IMG/VR virus record: IMGVR_UViG_3300009788_000197
Span: 1-38,201 of that record
DNA from: a virus
Length of the DNA stretch: 38,201 nucleotides
Direction: 5' to 3' (one strand)
The notes under the pieces are model-generated. The model searched no databases. It worked only from the letters and a program-made list of their open reading frames with translations, and had not been told where the DNA came from. Below are positions 22,916 to 30,608 of the stretch, piece after piece; position 1 is the stretch's first letter, and every line of letters starts with the position of its first letter. The position numbers and the translations under genes were made by a program.

Positions 22916-23955
22916 ACCGCTCCCTCCAATAACACTACCGCCCAACCACAGTTGCAATTTGGATGCGCGGGTGGATGCGCAATGTTGATCCCAAGTTTAG
23001 CTACATAGAAATCTTCGTCGATGCCAACCTTAGCGCCAGCCATCGGCCTGCAAATTCTGCAAACTCGATCGTATGGCGTGACGATCCATTCTTTCTGGGC
23101 TAGTTTTCGATCGTACAAACCTTTGTCAGCATTCTGATTTGCGACTTCGAGCAGCCCTCGGTTGTTAGCAGTCATCGCCTCAGTACGTGCGATTGTCTCG
23201 CTCCGATACTTCAACTGCTTCAACGTGAACTGACTCATGATGTCTTCGAGTCGTGCACCTTTGACACCTTGACCCACAAGAGCAGCGCGACGATTGATCA
23301 CAGCCTGCACCTGGCGGTCGTTGAGTCCAATGATTTCCTTGATCGACTTCGCGGTCGTCCTGGGCGGGAGCCCTGCGTTCATCGAATCGGCGATGATCCT
23401 CTGGATGCCCTTCTGCGTATCGGACTGCACGTTCTGAACTAGCTCGCCAATGTGGGAGTCGATCCAAGAACGTATAGCAGGGTTATCGGCGTTGAAGACT
23501 ACATCAGGCCGAAGAGTTGGAATTAGTTTTTTGATTGATTGACGGAAGAGGAATTTCGACTTAGCAGCGGAATCGGATACACCTTCGAGGATCGCCATAT
23601 CGACGCCCTTGATCGCACCCCTGAAGTCTTCCCACGGCACCACGTCGAATGCATCCTGGGCATTGTTCCTGGAGATAGCATCGGCCAGGTCATTCAGATC
23701 TATGTTCTTCTGGAAATCGCGTATACCTCTAACCAGCGAACCTCGGACGAGTGGTCTAATACGACGGGCAATGTTGTGTAGGGCTTGGAACTCCGGCGAG
23801 ATTGGTCTTCCCCTGGTCCGTGGGACCTTGGGAAACTTCGGCTCTTTGTTAACCGATTCCAGATCATCCAACCAGAAATCCACACTATTGCAAACACTAT
23901 CATTGTGCCCTTTGATAGTTGTTCGCCAATGTAACTGCCCATTCTCACTGCTCAT
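22912..23955 (-). CDS. MuF/SPP1 gp7-like minor head protein, 347 aa
   Basis: Minor capsid protein often injected or involved in portal/head assembly. The C-terminal part carries the MuF signature: TIARTEAMTANNRG, then W-I-V-T-P-Y-D-R-V-CRIC (Cys 299 and 302) and HPPAHPNCNCGW (about 327-338), consistent with a metal-binding fold. The start ATG 23955 is used because the preceding TTG has no better RBS; both are weakly supported. Located between portal and protease genes, as in SPP1 and Mu. Confidence 0.85.
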   Translation of the reverse strand: MSSENGQLHWRTTIKGHNDSVCNSVDFWLDDLESVNKEPKFPKVPRTRGRPISPEFQALHNIARRIRPLVRGSLVRGIRDFQKNIDLNDLADAISRNNAQDAFDVVPWEDFRGAIKGVDMAILEGVSDSAAKSKFLFRQSIKKLIPTLRPDVVFNADNPAIRSWIDSHIGELVQNVQSDTQKGIQRIIADSMNAGLPPRTTAKSIKEIIGLNDRQVQAVINRRAALVGQGVKGARLEDIMSQFTLKQLKYRSETIARTEAMTANNRGLLEVANQNADKGLYDRKLAQKEWIVTPYDRVCRICRPMAGAKVGIDEDFYVAKLGINIAHPPAHPNCNCGWAVVLLEGAV

Positions 23956-23974
23956 CAATACTACCCGTTAGTTT

Positions 23975-25264
23975 TTACGCCTTATCCGTATTTGACATTG
24001 GGAAATTCGCCTGACTACGAAGATGGTTCTCAAGATCCTCATCTGGGAACAACGACATGCCAGCACCAGCAAGACTAGTGACGTAAGATCCAAGCTCAGC
24101 CAGATCTACTGTCTCGATATCACCGTGAGTAATCTTCGGGAAGTCCTTCACCTTGAAAGTGTTGAGTGCAAATAGCCGTGGGATGGCGAATCGGTTGAAT
24201 ACGTCAGCGATGCCATCCATGAACGCGCCCATTGCAGAGGCAAACATCTCAGTCTTCGAGCTAGCTAATGCGAACGATCCGACCTTCTCGTGACCTAGTA
24301 GGATGAAGTCGGCCAGGACTGACATTGCAATAGCTTGGTTATATCTGTCAACGATCTTGGTGGTGTCGAATTGTCGAGTGCCGCCCGTCGATAGAAGTGT
24401 GAGGTCGTAGACGCGATTACTATTTTCATCAAACGACTGTGGCATCAGGATGCCTTCCTGCTCGTCGCGCTTGATCGAAGTAATGATCCGCCTAAGCTGT
24501 GTCGCAAGTGCCCGATCATCCGAGCTAGCGTTCGCGGATAATAGTTCGGGTGGAACCCACATGACAGGCAGTCCGGCGAGGTCGCGCTCGATGCCGATGC
24601 CTTCGATATTCTCGATGTGCTTTTTGAAGTACCAGGAGCGGTATGCGGTACGAAGAATCGATCGACCTTCGGGATTGTTTTTGCGGTGTCGAGTTCTGAA
24701 TAGGAGACTCTTCTCGATAGGAATGATCGCCTTGATACCTTTGACCATATCCCATTGCTCTAGTGCAACAAGACTATCGACTTCTTTCTCGTCGAACCAC
24801 CAACGGAACCAAGTCTCCTGGGAACGTATTGGCAATTTCCGCCAACCTATTCGCCCATCAGTGAACTTCGATCTCTTCGTCGGGTCAGCATGATCTGGCG
24901 CAACTCGCATCTTGTAGACGATCTCGTGCCAGGACCAGCCATAGACCAGCATCGAAAGGATCTCGCTGATCATCTCCTTCCAAGAATGCGACATGTCATC
25001 CATATTGGATTTCACAAAGTCGGCTGCTTCGACATCCTCTGGATCATCGCTAACCTTCTGGACGTCCCAATCGACGTTGCGGATCAACATATCGATCGCA
25101 AATATCACAGCGCCAATGATCGAATCGTTCTCGGACATCTCTTTGTAAACTGCAATGCCTCGCTCGCCGACCAACTCCCGGAGGAATTCTTCGTCGATGC
25201 GACCACCAATTTCTCTAAGGCCGGTGGTGCCCATGATCGATGTATCTAGTTTCGGCAACGTCAT
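23975..25264 (-). CDS. Portal protein (DUF935-like), 429 aa
   Basis: Dodecameric portal at one capsid vertex. The N-terminal half has IIGAVIFAIDMLIRNVDW, then MLVYGWSWHEIVYK and LPIRSQETWFRW; the middle has SILRTAYRSWYFKKHI and GIERDLAGLPVMW. This order and these motifs match the Mu gp29-like DUF935 portal family. Start overlaps the TerL stop by ATGA with GGAGG before it. C-terminal part ends in Leu/Ala-rich helices that would form the crown. Confidence 0.85.
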   Translation of the reverse strand: MTLPKLDTSIMGTTGLREIGGRIDEEFLRELVGERGIAVYKEMSENDSIIGAVIFAIDMLIRNVDWDVQKVSDDPEDVEAADFVKSNMDDMSHSWKEMISEILSMLVYGWSWHEIVYKMRVAPDHADPTKRSKFTDGRIGWRKLPIRSQETWFRWWFDEKEVDSLVALEQWDMVKGIKAIIPIEKSLLFRTRHRKNNPEGRSILRTAYRSWYFKKHIENIEGIGIERDLAGLPVMWVPPELLSANASSDDRALATQLRRIITSIKRDEQEGILMPQSFDENSNRVYDLTLLSTGGTRQFDTTKIVDRYNQAIAMSVLADFILLGHEKVGSFALASSKTEMFASAMGAFMDGIADVFNRFAIPRLFALNTFKVKDFPKITHGDIETVDLAELGSYVTSLAGAGMSLFPDEDLENHLRSQANFPMSNTDKA

Positions 25265-26673
25265 ACCCTCCAGGTGCTTGACTTGAACATACCTTGTGGA
25301 CCTATCTTATCAACTTTCTTCGGCTTCATTTGCCATAGTGCTTGAGTAGCAGTATCTACCTGATCCTTGTACTTGGAATTTGGGAAAGTCGCATGCTCTT
25401 CTATGAAAGCCTCAACCCACTTGTGGTCCTTGGGCCTTGGTAGCCATACGTTACCCGACTGCACGAATCCAGATACAGCCTCAGCACGAGCAGTCTTCGA
25501 TCCCTTTGGCGTTATTGGGATGATCCCAGGAATAAGCGCTCTCAAATTTTCTATGAGCGCGTAACCATTGGCAGTTTTCTCGATGTAATGCTTGGTGCAC
25601 TGCGGCCACTTGCTAGCAGCGGCGATTAAAGCCTTCTCAGAGGCAATGTAGCCCATTTTCTCTCTGAATTGATCCACCAGGTAGAAGTCGGCTTGTTTGG
25701 CTGCCCACGTTTGAATTACGCAGTATGCGGAGGTCTTCTTGTCGGTGAAGGACGGATCCACCGACTGACACCATTTTGTAATGCCCGATGGGAGCTCATC
25801 GTAGTACTTCCACCACTGACGCTTGAAGATGTCGCCCTCGGCAGGACTAGGCTGGCCTTGGAATAGTGCGGCGTAGAATCTCTCGCCGATATCAATGCGG
25901 ATTTCAGCGAGTGCTTCCTCATCGTATCGAGCTGGGCAAAGGGCTTCACCGTCCTTTCTACCCATTGGGTCAGTTTCTTCGTTATCGCAAGTTGCTGGAA
26001 TGTTGATGACGTCCCAAGTGCCCTCGTCGATCAACTTGCCCGAGAGATCAGACTCATGCCATCTGGTCTGCAACACAACGAAGACTGCGCCAGGTTCTGC
26101 CCTGGTCCTGGTCACGGTTCGCATCCAGTCATAGTTGCGACCTTGAATTGTTTCTGACTCAGCCTCCTGCCAGTTCTTCACTGGGTCATCGATGATGATT
26201 AGGTGACCGCCCTTGCCAGTCAATGGACCACCAATCCCCGCGGTATTCATGCCGCCATCGCCGCTGGTAGTCGCCCAACTATCGGCAGCACTCGAGTCGG
26301 GAGAGATCGCAACGTTGATCGCTGGATTGGCTTGGATCTCATTACGAACCTTGCGACCCCAACCAGCGGCGAACGAAGCAGAATAGGTAGCCAGTATCAC
26401 TTTTTTGTTTGGAAAGAGGTCTAGGAACCAGATTGGAGTCCAGAACGATATCAGTGTGGACTTACCATGCCGAGGTGGAAGAGACACGATCAGCTTGCCC
26501 CCACCCTTAGCGACCATCGCAGCGATCTTCCGACTGATCATCTTTAGGTAATCGAAAGCAACCCAGTCCTCAGAAGTACTGCCCTGGACACACATCATCT
26601 TCTCGGCGTAAGTGTGCGGGAACAGTCGCCAGAGTTCATCGGTGTGGTCTAGGTTTTTGGCAGGACTACCCAT
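25261..26673 (-). CDS. terL: Terminase large subunit
   Basis: DNA-packaging motor and nuclease. Walker A is LPPRHGKS (65-72), Walker B LIIIDD (158-163) and the C-motif region AVFVVLQTRWHESD (196-209). The RNase-H-like nuclease domain has SVDPSF (D306), HYIEKTANG (E365) and KDQVDTATQAL (D437/D440), the usual acidic residues. Length 470 aa is normal. The gene overlaps a small membrane-protein gene by 8 nt, and its ATG follows GAGG at four bases. The small subunit is not adjacent but lies about 4 kb upstream, with 16 genes between. Confidence 0.95.
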   Translation of the reverse strand: MGSPAKNLDHTDELWRLFPHTYAEKMMCVQGSTSEDWVAFDYLKMISRKIAAMVAKGGGKLIVSLPPRHGKSTLISFWTPIWFLDLFPNKKVILATYSASFAAGWGRKVRNEIQANPAINVAISPDSSAADSWATTSGDGGMNTAGIGGPLTGKGGHLIIIDDPVKNWQEAESETIQGRNYDWMRTVTRTRAEPGAVFVVLQTRWHESDLSGKLIDEGTWDVINIPATCDNEETDPMGRKDGEALCPARYDEEALAEIRIDIGERFYAALFQGQPSPAEGDIFKRQWWKYYDELPSGITKWCQSVDPSFTDKKTSAYCVIQTWAAKQADFYLVDQFREKMGYIASEKALIAAASKWPQCTKHYIEKTANGYALIENLRALIPGIIPITPKGSKTARAEAVSGFVQSGNVWLPRPKDHKWVEAFIEEHATFPNSKYKDQVDTATQALWQMKPKKVDKIGPQGMFKSSTWRV

Positions 26674-26863
26674 TCAACCTCATAAGACCGACGACGCAGA
26701 GGTGGACCATCGCTGAAGTCAGACCGAGCATCACAGCTCCAACTATGATTATTGTCAGGGGTTTCGACTTCATCGACTCAATGCAATTCGTGAACACGTG
26801 CGCCAAGAATAGAAATACGAACCAGAAATTGACCCATCCAAAGGCCAGATAAAAGTGATACAT
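26666..26863 (-). CDS. Small two-helix membrane protein, 65 aa
   Basis: Two hydrophobic segments (WVNFWFVFLFLAHVF, residues about 10-24; LTIIIVGAVMLGLTSAMV, about 36-53) separated by a short polar loop with Cys27. GGGAG lies about ten bases before the ATG. The stop region contains the RBS and start of terL. Possible holin, antiholin or host-membrane factor; nothing more specific can be said. Expression together with late packaging genes is implied by the overlap. Confidence 0.65.
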   Translation of the reverse strand: MYHFYLAFGWVNFWFVFLFLAHVFTNCIESMKSKPLTIIIVGAVMLGLTSAMVHLCVVGLMRLNG

Positions 26864-26878
26864 CAGTGACTTACTCCC

Positions 26879-26917
26879 AACTTGTTATCTGTGTAGTACA
26901 CGGCGAACTTGTTATCT
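26879..26917. repeat. 12-bp direct repeat flanking a short palindrome
   Basis: AACTTGTTATCT occurs at 26879-26890 and again at 26906-26917 (27-bp period). Between them GTGTAGTACAC (26891-26901) is a perfect dyad around one central base. The downstream copy covers the TAA stop of the Cys-rich gene. This is the only non-coding gap between the small-gene cluster and the membrane protein/terL pair, so a protein-binding site is plausible, but no promoter boxes are clear. Confidence 0.4.
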
Positions 26918-27268
26918 TTGTATAACAGCGGCCCGCCGATTCTCCTGCTCGATCACGTTGATGTTCTCACCCCAGACTATGATCCGGCTCTCGCACGGTC
27001 GGCACTTGCAGTCCTTCATCTTGTACTTCACACCTTCATGGTCCCTCTTGAGTTTCTTGCAAACTTGCGTAGCGATCCGTTCAAGGCAACTGTGGCACTT
27101 CGGATCATCCCAGTCTTCTGAGTCAGCTAGGATGACCCCTCCGCATTCGCAGTAGTCCTGCTTGATCACGATCACCTTGCCACGGCATCTCGCCGAGCAG
27201 TAGACGCCATGCTTGTAGTTGATGTTCTCGAATGGCAGTACGCATTTGGGGCATAGGACAAGGCTCAT
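26912..27268 (-). CDS. Cys-rich zinc-binding protein, 118 aa
   Basis: Contains about eleven Cys, arranged as pairs: C6-x2-C9, then YCSARC, YCECGG, KCHSC, DCKCRPC. These look like two or three zinc-ribbon modules in tandem. RBS GGAG is seven bases before the ATG. No HTH or catalytic residue is recognisable, so a small nucleic-acid- or protein-binding factor is likely. It belongs to the cluster of short genes between the terminase subunits. Confidence 0.65.
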   Translation of the reverse strand: MSLVLCPKCVLPFENINYKHGVYCSARCRGKVIVIKQDYCECGGVILADSEDWDDPKCHSCLERIATQVCKKLKRDHEGVKYKMKDCKCRPCESRIIVWGENINVIEQENRRAAVIQR

Positions 27269-27296
27269 TCGGTTACTCCGCTAGCGTGATATCGAT

Positions 27297-27482
27297 TTAG
27301 TATTCCTTGCCGACTTCGAAGTGCTGCTCCTTGACCACGAATAGCTTGAGATTCCCAGCAGGAGTTGATGCGAAGAAGTCTTCGTTCTCCTTCGAACCTG
27401 TGTACACCGGCATAAACTCGGCCGTGTGGGTTCCGTCATCCACCTCAACCTTGGTGCATTCGAATTTGCATCTGATCTTCAT
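27297..27482 (-). CDS. Small conserved-type phage protein, 61 aa
   Basis: Reads MKIRCKFECTKVEV, then VYTGSKENEDFFASTPAGNL and ends FEVGKEY. I know this layout (small beta protein with x-V-Y-x-G-S-x-E-N-x-x-F and a final F-x-x-G-K-E-Y) from hypothetical proteins in many tailed phages, with no known function. RBS GGGAG sits six bases before the ATG. Confidence 0.7.
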   Translation of the reverse strand: MKIRCKFECTKVEVDDGTHTAEFMPVYTGSKENEDFFASTPAGNLKLFVVKEQHFEVGKEY

Positions 27483-27531
27483 TTGATTCTCCCATTCCGT
27501 TTTATAACTCTAGTTTTATTTTGAAATGAAC

Positions 27532-27855
27532 TCACACATTGTGACCTGCCTTCCGAGCTATTTTTAGCCCCTCCAACTGTCCAAGCGATCGAGAATAGTC
27601 CATGTACTTTCTGATCTTCTGCCTCTTCTTAAATGCGTGCATCTCGCTGTTCCAGGTGCAGTTGAACTCCTCCTTATCTTCTAGGATGCTAAAGACGACG
27701 TCCTGGTCCTTGCGCTCCTCAGCGATATACTGAGCGTTCGACTTCCCTTGGTACTCCTCGGTAAGACCAAAACGGATAGCCTTTATAAGCCTTTGTGCGA
27801 CCTCGATGCTTTCCTCTGCGGCGAGCAACATCAGGTGTTGGGTTTCGGTCATCAT
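27532..27855 (-). CDS. MazG-like nucleotide pyrophosphohydrolase, small
   Basis: The start ATG 27855 forms an ATGA overlap with the previous stop; the longer frame has no support. Residues about 10-45 read AAEESIEVAQRLIKAIRFGL and carry the E-E-x-x-E motif of MazG-fold enzymes, followed at about 46 by the E-x-x-x-D-type motif in AEERKDQDVVF. The pattern 'IKAIRFGL' is typical of phage MazG-like proteins. Such enzymes hydrolyse (d)NTPs or ppGpp-like nucleotides; here it may clean the nucleotide pool. The C-terminal half (RKYMDYSRSL) is extra. Activity is inferred. Confidence 0.6.
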   Translation of the reverse strand: MMTETQHLMLLAAEESIEVAQRLIKAIRFGLTEEYQGKSNAQYIAEERKDQDVVFSILEDKEEFNCTWNSEMHAFKKRQKIRKYMDYSRSLGQLEGLKIARKAGHNV

Positions 27856-28133
27856 ACCAACGCCACCAGATCTTGCAGGTCCTTGCACGGCACCTTGTTT
27901 TTCACCAGGATCGGCATGTAATCCTTCTTCAACGCCATGACAATGTCGCGATGCGCCAGCACCTTATCGTACATTTCCTTGACTTCTTGAATGGACGGCA
28001 ACTCCCCACCCCGACTAACCATGCAAGTCAGTTCGGCCTGGAGAGCGCCAACCTTTCGATTCGAGTCAGCTAGCTGGCGGACTATCGACTCGTTCGTCGT
28101 CTTCAGATGCTGGATCAGTTGCTGGTCGGTCAT
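27852..28133 (-). CDS. Helical small protein, 93 aa
   Basis: Starts MTDQQLIQHLKTTNES with a coiled-coil-like first half (RKVGALQAELTCMVSRGGE) and a helical second half ending LQDLVALV. GAGGTG lies seven bases before the ATG, which is inside the 3' end of the preceding gene (68-nt overlap in another frame), so translation start is supported. No family recognised. Confidence 0.6.
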   Translation of the reverse strand: MTDQQLIQHLKTTNESIVRQLADSNRKVGALQAELTCMVSRGGELPSIQEVKEMYDKVLAHRDIVMALKKDYMPILVKNKVPCKDLQDLVALV

Positions 28134-28467
28134 TGACGATCACCTCTGGCATGTCGAGCATAGTTCGGACGATGTCCATCTCGGCTCGAAGTTTAACGAT
28201 GTGTGCGTTGGCTGCCGCAAGCCCGACTGTCAACTGAGCAACCTGCTCAAGTGCGAAATGCTTGGTGCGCCATAGCTCGTAGATAATGATCGTCTGCAAC
28301 TGGACGGGAGTGATGGTGACACCCTTACCGTCGTTCGCCTCCTGCATCTCAATGATCTTTTCGATGCCGGTTTTCATCTCGTCGATGTCGTTAGACTCGG
28401 TGTGATGATACGGCAGCCCGTTGGGCGACACGATTTGCGGTCGTTGGTGGATCTTCTTATCCGGCAT
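28066..28467 (-). CDS. Helical small protein, 133 aa
   Basis: Sections: a polar N-terminus with His-rich YHHTES, a central helical region (LQTIIIYELWRTKHFALEQV, then AQLTVGLAAANAHIVKLRAE) that looks like a coiled coil, and an acidic Pro/Ser C-terminus. It overlaps the previous gene by 11 nt and the next by 68 nt. No function recognised. Confidence 0.6.
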   Translation of the reverse strand: MPDKKIHQRPQIVSPNGLPYHHTESNDIDEMKTGIEKIIEMQEANDGKGVTITPVQLQTIIIYELWRTKHFALEQVAQLTVGLAAANAHIVKLRAEMDIVRTMLDMPEVIVNDRPATDPASEDDERVDSPPAS

Positions 28468-28690
28468 CGGTTGTCCCCGCTACTGCAGTCGCAGTCTCTA
28501 CCCCTGCTTCGCCTGCTGGTGGTTGGTTAGAATCCGCATCGAGGTCCTTCCTGGCTTGTATAACTGCAAGTCGGTCACCCTCGTTGTGGGTTGGAAGATC
28601 GAGTACGTAGTTGGCGAGTCGCTTCGCAGCTTCTTTGTCGCCGTTTACCAATACTTCCTTCGCTGAATTTACTGCTTGTTTGTGGTCCAT
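28457..28690 (-). CDS. Small acidic protein, 77 aa
   Basis: AGGAG is a clear RBS before the ATG at 28690. The first half is helical (AVNSAKEVLVNGDKEAAKRL) and the second half is Gly/Ala/Thr-rich and acidic, probably disordered. Not recognised. Confidence 0.6.
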   Translation of the reverse strand: MDHKQAVNSAKEVLVNGDKEAAKRLANYVLDLPTHNEGDRLAVIQARKDLDADSNQPPAGEAGVETATAVAGTTDAG

Positions 28691-28708
28691 GATTTTTCTC
28701 CTAAGTGG

Positions 28709-28915
28709 TTAACTTGCTATTGATTCTCTGTCGATTCCCAGGCTCTCAAGGTGGTCTATCTCACCCTGCAACCATTTTTTGTATTCGTCGTTGAACTTCT
28801 TATATGAAGGAGCTGACTTGCACCTCATTCGATCCTTGAGACGAAGCCAAGCTCGGGTGCGTCTCGAAATTTTCGGTATCTTGCCTCGCGGCAGTCTGCA
28901 TGTTCGTTGGGTCAT
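28709..28915 (-). CDS. Small basic protein, 68 aa
   Basis: I use ATG 28915, two bases after the preceding stop, with AAAGG eight bases upstream, rather than the longer frame beginning inside the previous gene. The product is very basic in its first half (KIPKISRRTRAWLRLKDRMR) and more acidic at the end, so it could bind nucleic acid. Not recognised. Confidence 0.55.
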   Translation of the reverse strand: MTQRTCRLPRGKIPKISRRTRAWLRLKDRMRCKSAPSYKKFNDEYKKWLQGEIDHLESLGIDRESIAS

Positions 28916-28917
28916 AT

Positions 28918-29346
28918 CTATAGCCTTTCTCCGCGCTTCATTGCGTCGGCGTAGTATTTTCTCGCTCGGCAGTAAGGACACTCGATCACTCTGCCTTCAT
29001 AGAATCCGTACATGAATTTATCGCTATAGGATTTCTGAAGTGGCGAATGTTCTGTGCAGACTTCGCAGGTCTTCCAAGCTCCCGCCCATTGCTCCTTCTT
29101 CATGTGTTGGTCTAGTCCGATGTCGCGGACGATCTCTTGGAACTCGGTCAGCGGTTCTGGCTTGCCGCCCTTCCACTTGTAGAGACCCCATAGGCGATCA
29201 AGGTCGCTGCCATTTATTTCTGAGTAGTCTTCCTTGAAATCGTCCCAGTCGATCCAGGATTGGACACCAGCATAAGTCAGGAAATTATCTGTGACTGTGT
29301 TGTACCAGCCGAAACCTGTACCCTCTATTTCTACGAATCTAATCAA
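28918..29346 (-). CDS. Zinc-ribbon small protein, 142 aa
   Basis: The start is TTG 29346 supported by GGGAG seven bases upstream and a TTGA overlap with the preceding stop. The N-terminal 70 residues are aromatic and acidic (FGWYNTVTDNFLTYAG, WIDWDDFKEDYSE). Residues about 93-131 have two Cys pairs (CEVC and CPYC) and look like a zinc ribbon, followed by a basic helix (RARKYYADAMKRGERL). A DNA- or protein-binding role is possible; no family recognised. Confidence 0.6.
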   Translation of the reverse strand: MIRFVEIEGTGFGWYNTVTDNFLTYAGVQSWIDWDDFKEDYSEINGSDLDRLWGLYKWKGGKPEPLTEFQEIVRDIGLDQHMKKEQWAGAWKTCEVCTEHSPLQKSYSDKFMYGFYEGRVIECPYCRARKYYADAMKRGERL

Positions 29347-29537
29347 TAGTCCGCTCCCTTTTTCTTGCGCTTTTCCACAGCGCTAGTCGAAGCAATTGCT
29401 CGGCCTTGTTCTTCCGCCTTTTTGCGCGCCCTGTCACGGTCAGTAAGATCCCCAGCCCGATAAGTAAAGCACTTGCCGCTATCGCCGAATTTGAATCCAG
29501 GATTACTTCCCTCCTGACAGTCCATTATTGGTGGCAT
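29343..29537 (-). CDS. Small phage protein, 64 aa
   Basis: I use ATG 29537 (MPPIMDC) because GGGAG is eight bases upstream. The sequence GFKFGDSGKCFTYRAGD, then ARKKAEEQGRAIA is a type of short protein I have seen in several phage late regions (G-x-K-x-G-x-S-G-K-C-F-T-Y, then K-A-x-x-Q-G-R-A-I). Its role is unknown. Confidence 0.65.
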   Translation of the reverse strand: MPPIMDCQEGSNPGFKFGDSGKCFTYRAGDLTDRDRARKKAEEQGRAIASTSAVEKRKKKGADY

Positions 29538-29772
29538 GATCTGCACTCCCTACTATTGGTTTTGGCAAGTACGGATCTAGCTTGTACTCTGCCAGCGTCT
29601 GGAACTTATTACGTCTAAGCTGATTCCTCAACCAATGAAGCTCTTTCTCGCACTTAGCAACCAGCTCGATCAGTCGTTCGGTCTTTGCTTCTGCCTTCTT
29701 CCGCCGACCGATCTCGTGCGACAGTTTCGTCATCAAATTTGAAATCTCTTGCTTGTGAGTTTTGTTCGCCAT
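29503..29772 (-). CDS. Coiled-coil protein, 89 aa
   Basis: RBS GAGGT lies six bases before the ATG, inside the longer upstream gene. The first two thirds are helical with heptad-like spacing (SNLMTKLSHEIGRRKKAEAK, then ERLIELVAKCEKELHWL) and the end is Asn/Gly-rich. It overlaps the upstream gene by 119 nt in another frame and the downstream one by 35 nt. Not recognised. Confidence 0.6.
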   Translation of the reverse strand: MANKTHKQEISNLMTKLSHEIGRRKKAEAKTERLIELVAKCEKELHWLRNQLRRNKFQTLAEYKLDPYLPKPIVGSADHATNNGLSGGK

Positions 29773-29989
29773 TGATTGACCTCAGGCCATGTTTCGGGTT
29801 GAATAATTTCTTGCGATCCTGCCTCGATAGGCGACCTCGCTTGCACCTGGTGCGGCAGTCACTGAATGCGTGACGGTGTTTCGACGAAGACAGCACATGG
29901 AATTTGCGACCACAGCCGCCCTTGCATTCGCGCTGCTCAAGTATATGTGTGACGTTGCCATCTTGGTAGGTTCTCGGTTCTACGCTCAA
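29654..29989 (-). CDS. Zinc-motif protein resembling the N-terminus of the HerA-like gene, 111 aa
   Basis: Residues about 16-45 read LEQRECKGGCGRKFHVLSSS followed by a spaced Cys (SDCRTRC). The same layout, E-R-x-C-x-C/G-G-C-G-x-K-F-x-V then SK and a later Cys, opens the 680-aa HerA-like protein at 37114. The rest is basic and then charged and probably disordered; the last 119 nt overlap the next gene in another frame, and the tail has the look of uncommitted sequence. Only the N-terminal 70 residues look like a folded domain. Confidence 0.55.
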   Translation of the reverse strand: MSVEPRTYQDGNVTHILEQRECKGGCGRKFHVLSSSKHRHAFSDCRTRCKRGRLSRQDRKKLFNPKHGLRSINGEQNSQARDFKFDDETVARDRSAEEGRSKDRTTDRAGC

Positions 29990-29998
29990 TGTGATTTC

Positions 29999-30247
29999 CT
30001 AGTTTAAAAAGTAATTTCCATCTGGTGATTGCACGAATCTCTCCCTTGGTAGTTCACAGCCTTGATCGGTTGTCGGGAATTTATCATTTGTTACAACGAG
30101 GCAATATTCATCGTGCACGTAATCACTGAACCAACCTCTGATCGATGACCCATCGGGCAGCGCCTCCAAAACATTGATCAGGCACCGAACCGGCAACGGT
30201 GCGACTTCACCTGGTAGCGAATAGATTTTGCTCGGTAGTCGGCTCAT
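29999..30247 (-). CDS. Hypothetical protein, 82 aa
   Basis: Start overlaps the preceding lipoprotein stop (ATGA). Contains LPGEVAPLPVRCLINVLEAL and ends YFLN; it looks like a small mixed alpha/beta domain (RGWFSDYVHDEYCLVVT). No family recognised. Confidence 0.6.
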   Translation of the reverse strand: MSRLPSKIYSLPGEVAPLPVRCLINVLEALPDGSSIRGWFSDYVHDEYCLVVTNDKFPTTDQGCELPRERFVQSPDGNYFLN

Positions 30248-30432
30248 TTTCTGATGTCTCCAACGTAGGTGCCATCAGCGCATCTAGCGGTAGGAAAAAT
30301 AGCTGGATCAATCTGAGCCCAACCACCATGACCTTTACATTTGACTTCAGCAGTCTTGATATGCTTTCGGTAGATCTTGTTCGAGCACCCCGCCAACAAG
30401 ACCACCACCACAATTGCTAACAATTTTTTCAT
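30244..30432 (-). CDS. Small lipoprotein, 62 aa
   Basis: ATG 30432 gives MKKLLAIVVVVLLAGCSN, a lipoprotein signal with lipobox LAGC and acylated Cys16. An ORF start at GTG 30435 would add one residue only. The mature part of about 47 aa has three further Cys. The ATG overlaps the stop of the preceding 58-aa gene (TGATG). Export to the envelope is well supported; function unknown, superinfection exclusion or envelope stress are guesses. Confidence 0.7.
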   Translation of the reverse strand: MKKLLAIVVVVLLAGCSNKIYRKHIKTAEVKCKGHGGWAQIDPAIFPTARCADGTYVGDIRK

Positions 30433-30608
30433 CACTTACCCCGGTTCTGTTTTCTGGATTTCTTCGCCTGCTTATTCTTCTTACGACGTTTCTTAGTGCG
30501 ATTGACAAACTCCTCGGTGCAACCAGGCCAGTTGTCGTTCTTGCCCCTGCATCCGTGATCATTATCGGTCTGGATATTGTTGATGGCCTCCTGGCCTTTC
30601 ACGGTCAT
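30432..30608 (-). CDS. Very basic small protein, 58 aa
   Basis: Not in longer-ORF lists because it is short. ATG 30608 overlaps the stop of the preceding gene (ATGA) and its TGA overlaps the next start (TGATG). The protein starts MTVKGQEAINNIQTDN, has three Cys-spaced turns (DHGCRGKNDNWPGCTEE), then a strongly basic tail (KKRRKKNKQAKKSRKQNRGK). The codon pattern and tight overlaps make a real gene likely. A nucleic-acid-binding role is possible. Confidence 0.65.
   Translation of the reverse strand: MTVKGQEAINNIQTDNDHGCRGKNDNWPGCTEEFVNRTKKRRKKNKQAKKSRKQNRGK

Noticed and set aside
22916-22957. N-terminal extension of the XkdF-fusion gene
   Set aside because: It overlaps the end of the MuF-like gene; ATG 22915 has an ATGA overlap and a GGAG upstream.
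30347-30562. 71-aa minus-strand reading frame
   Set aside because: A shadow of the 58-aa basic gene and the small lipoprotein gene, which have overlaps and signal features.
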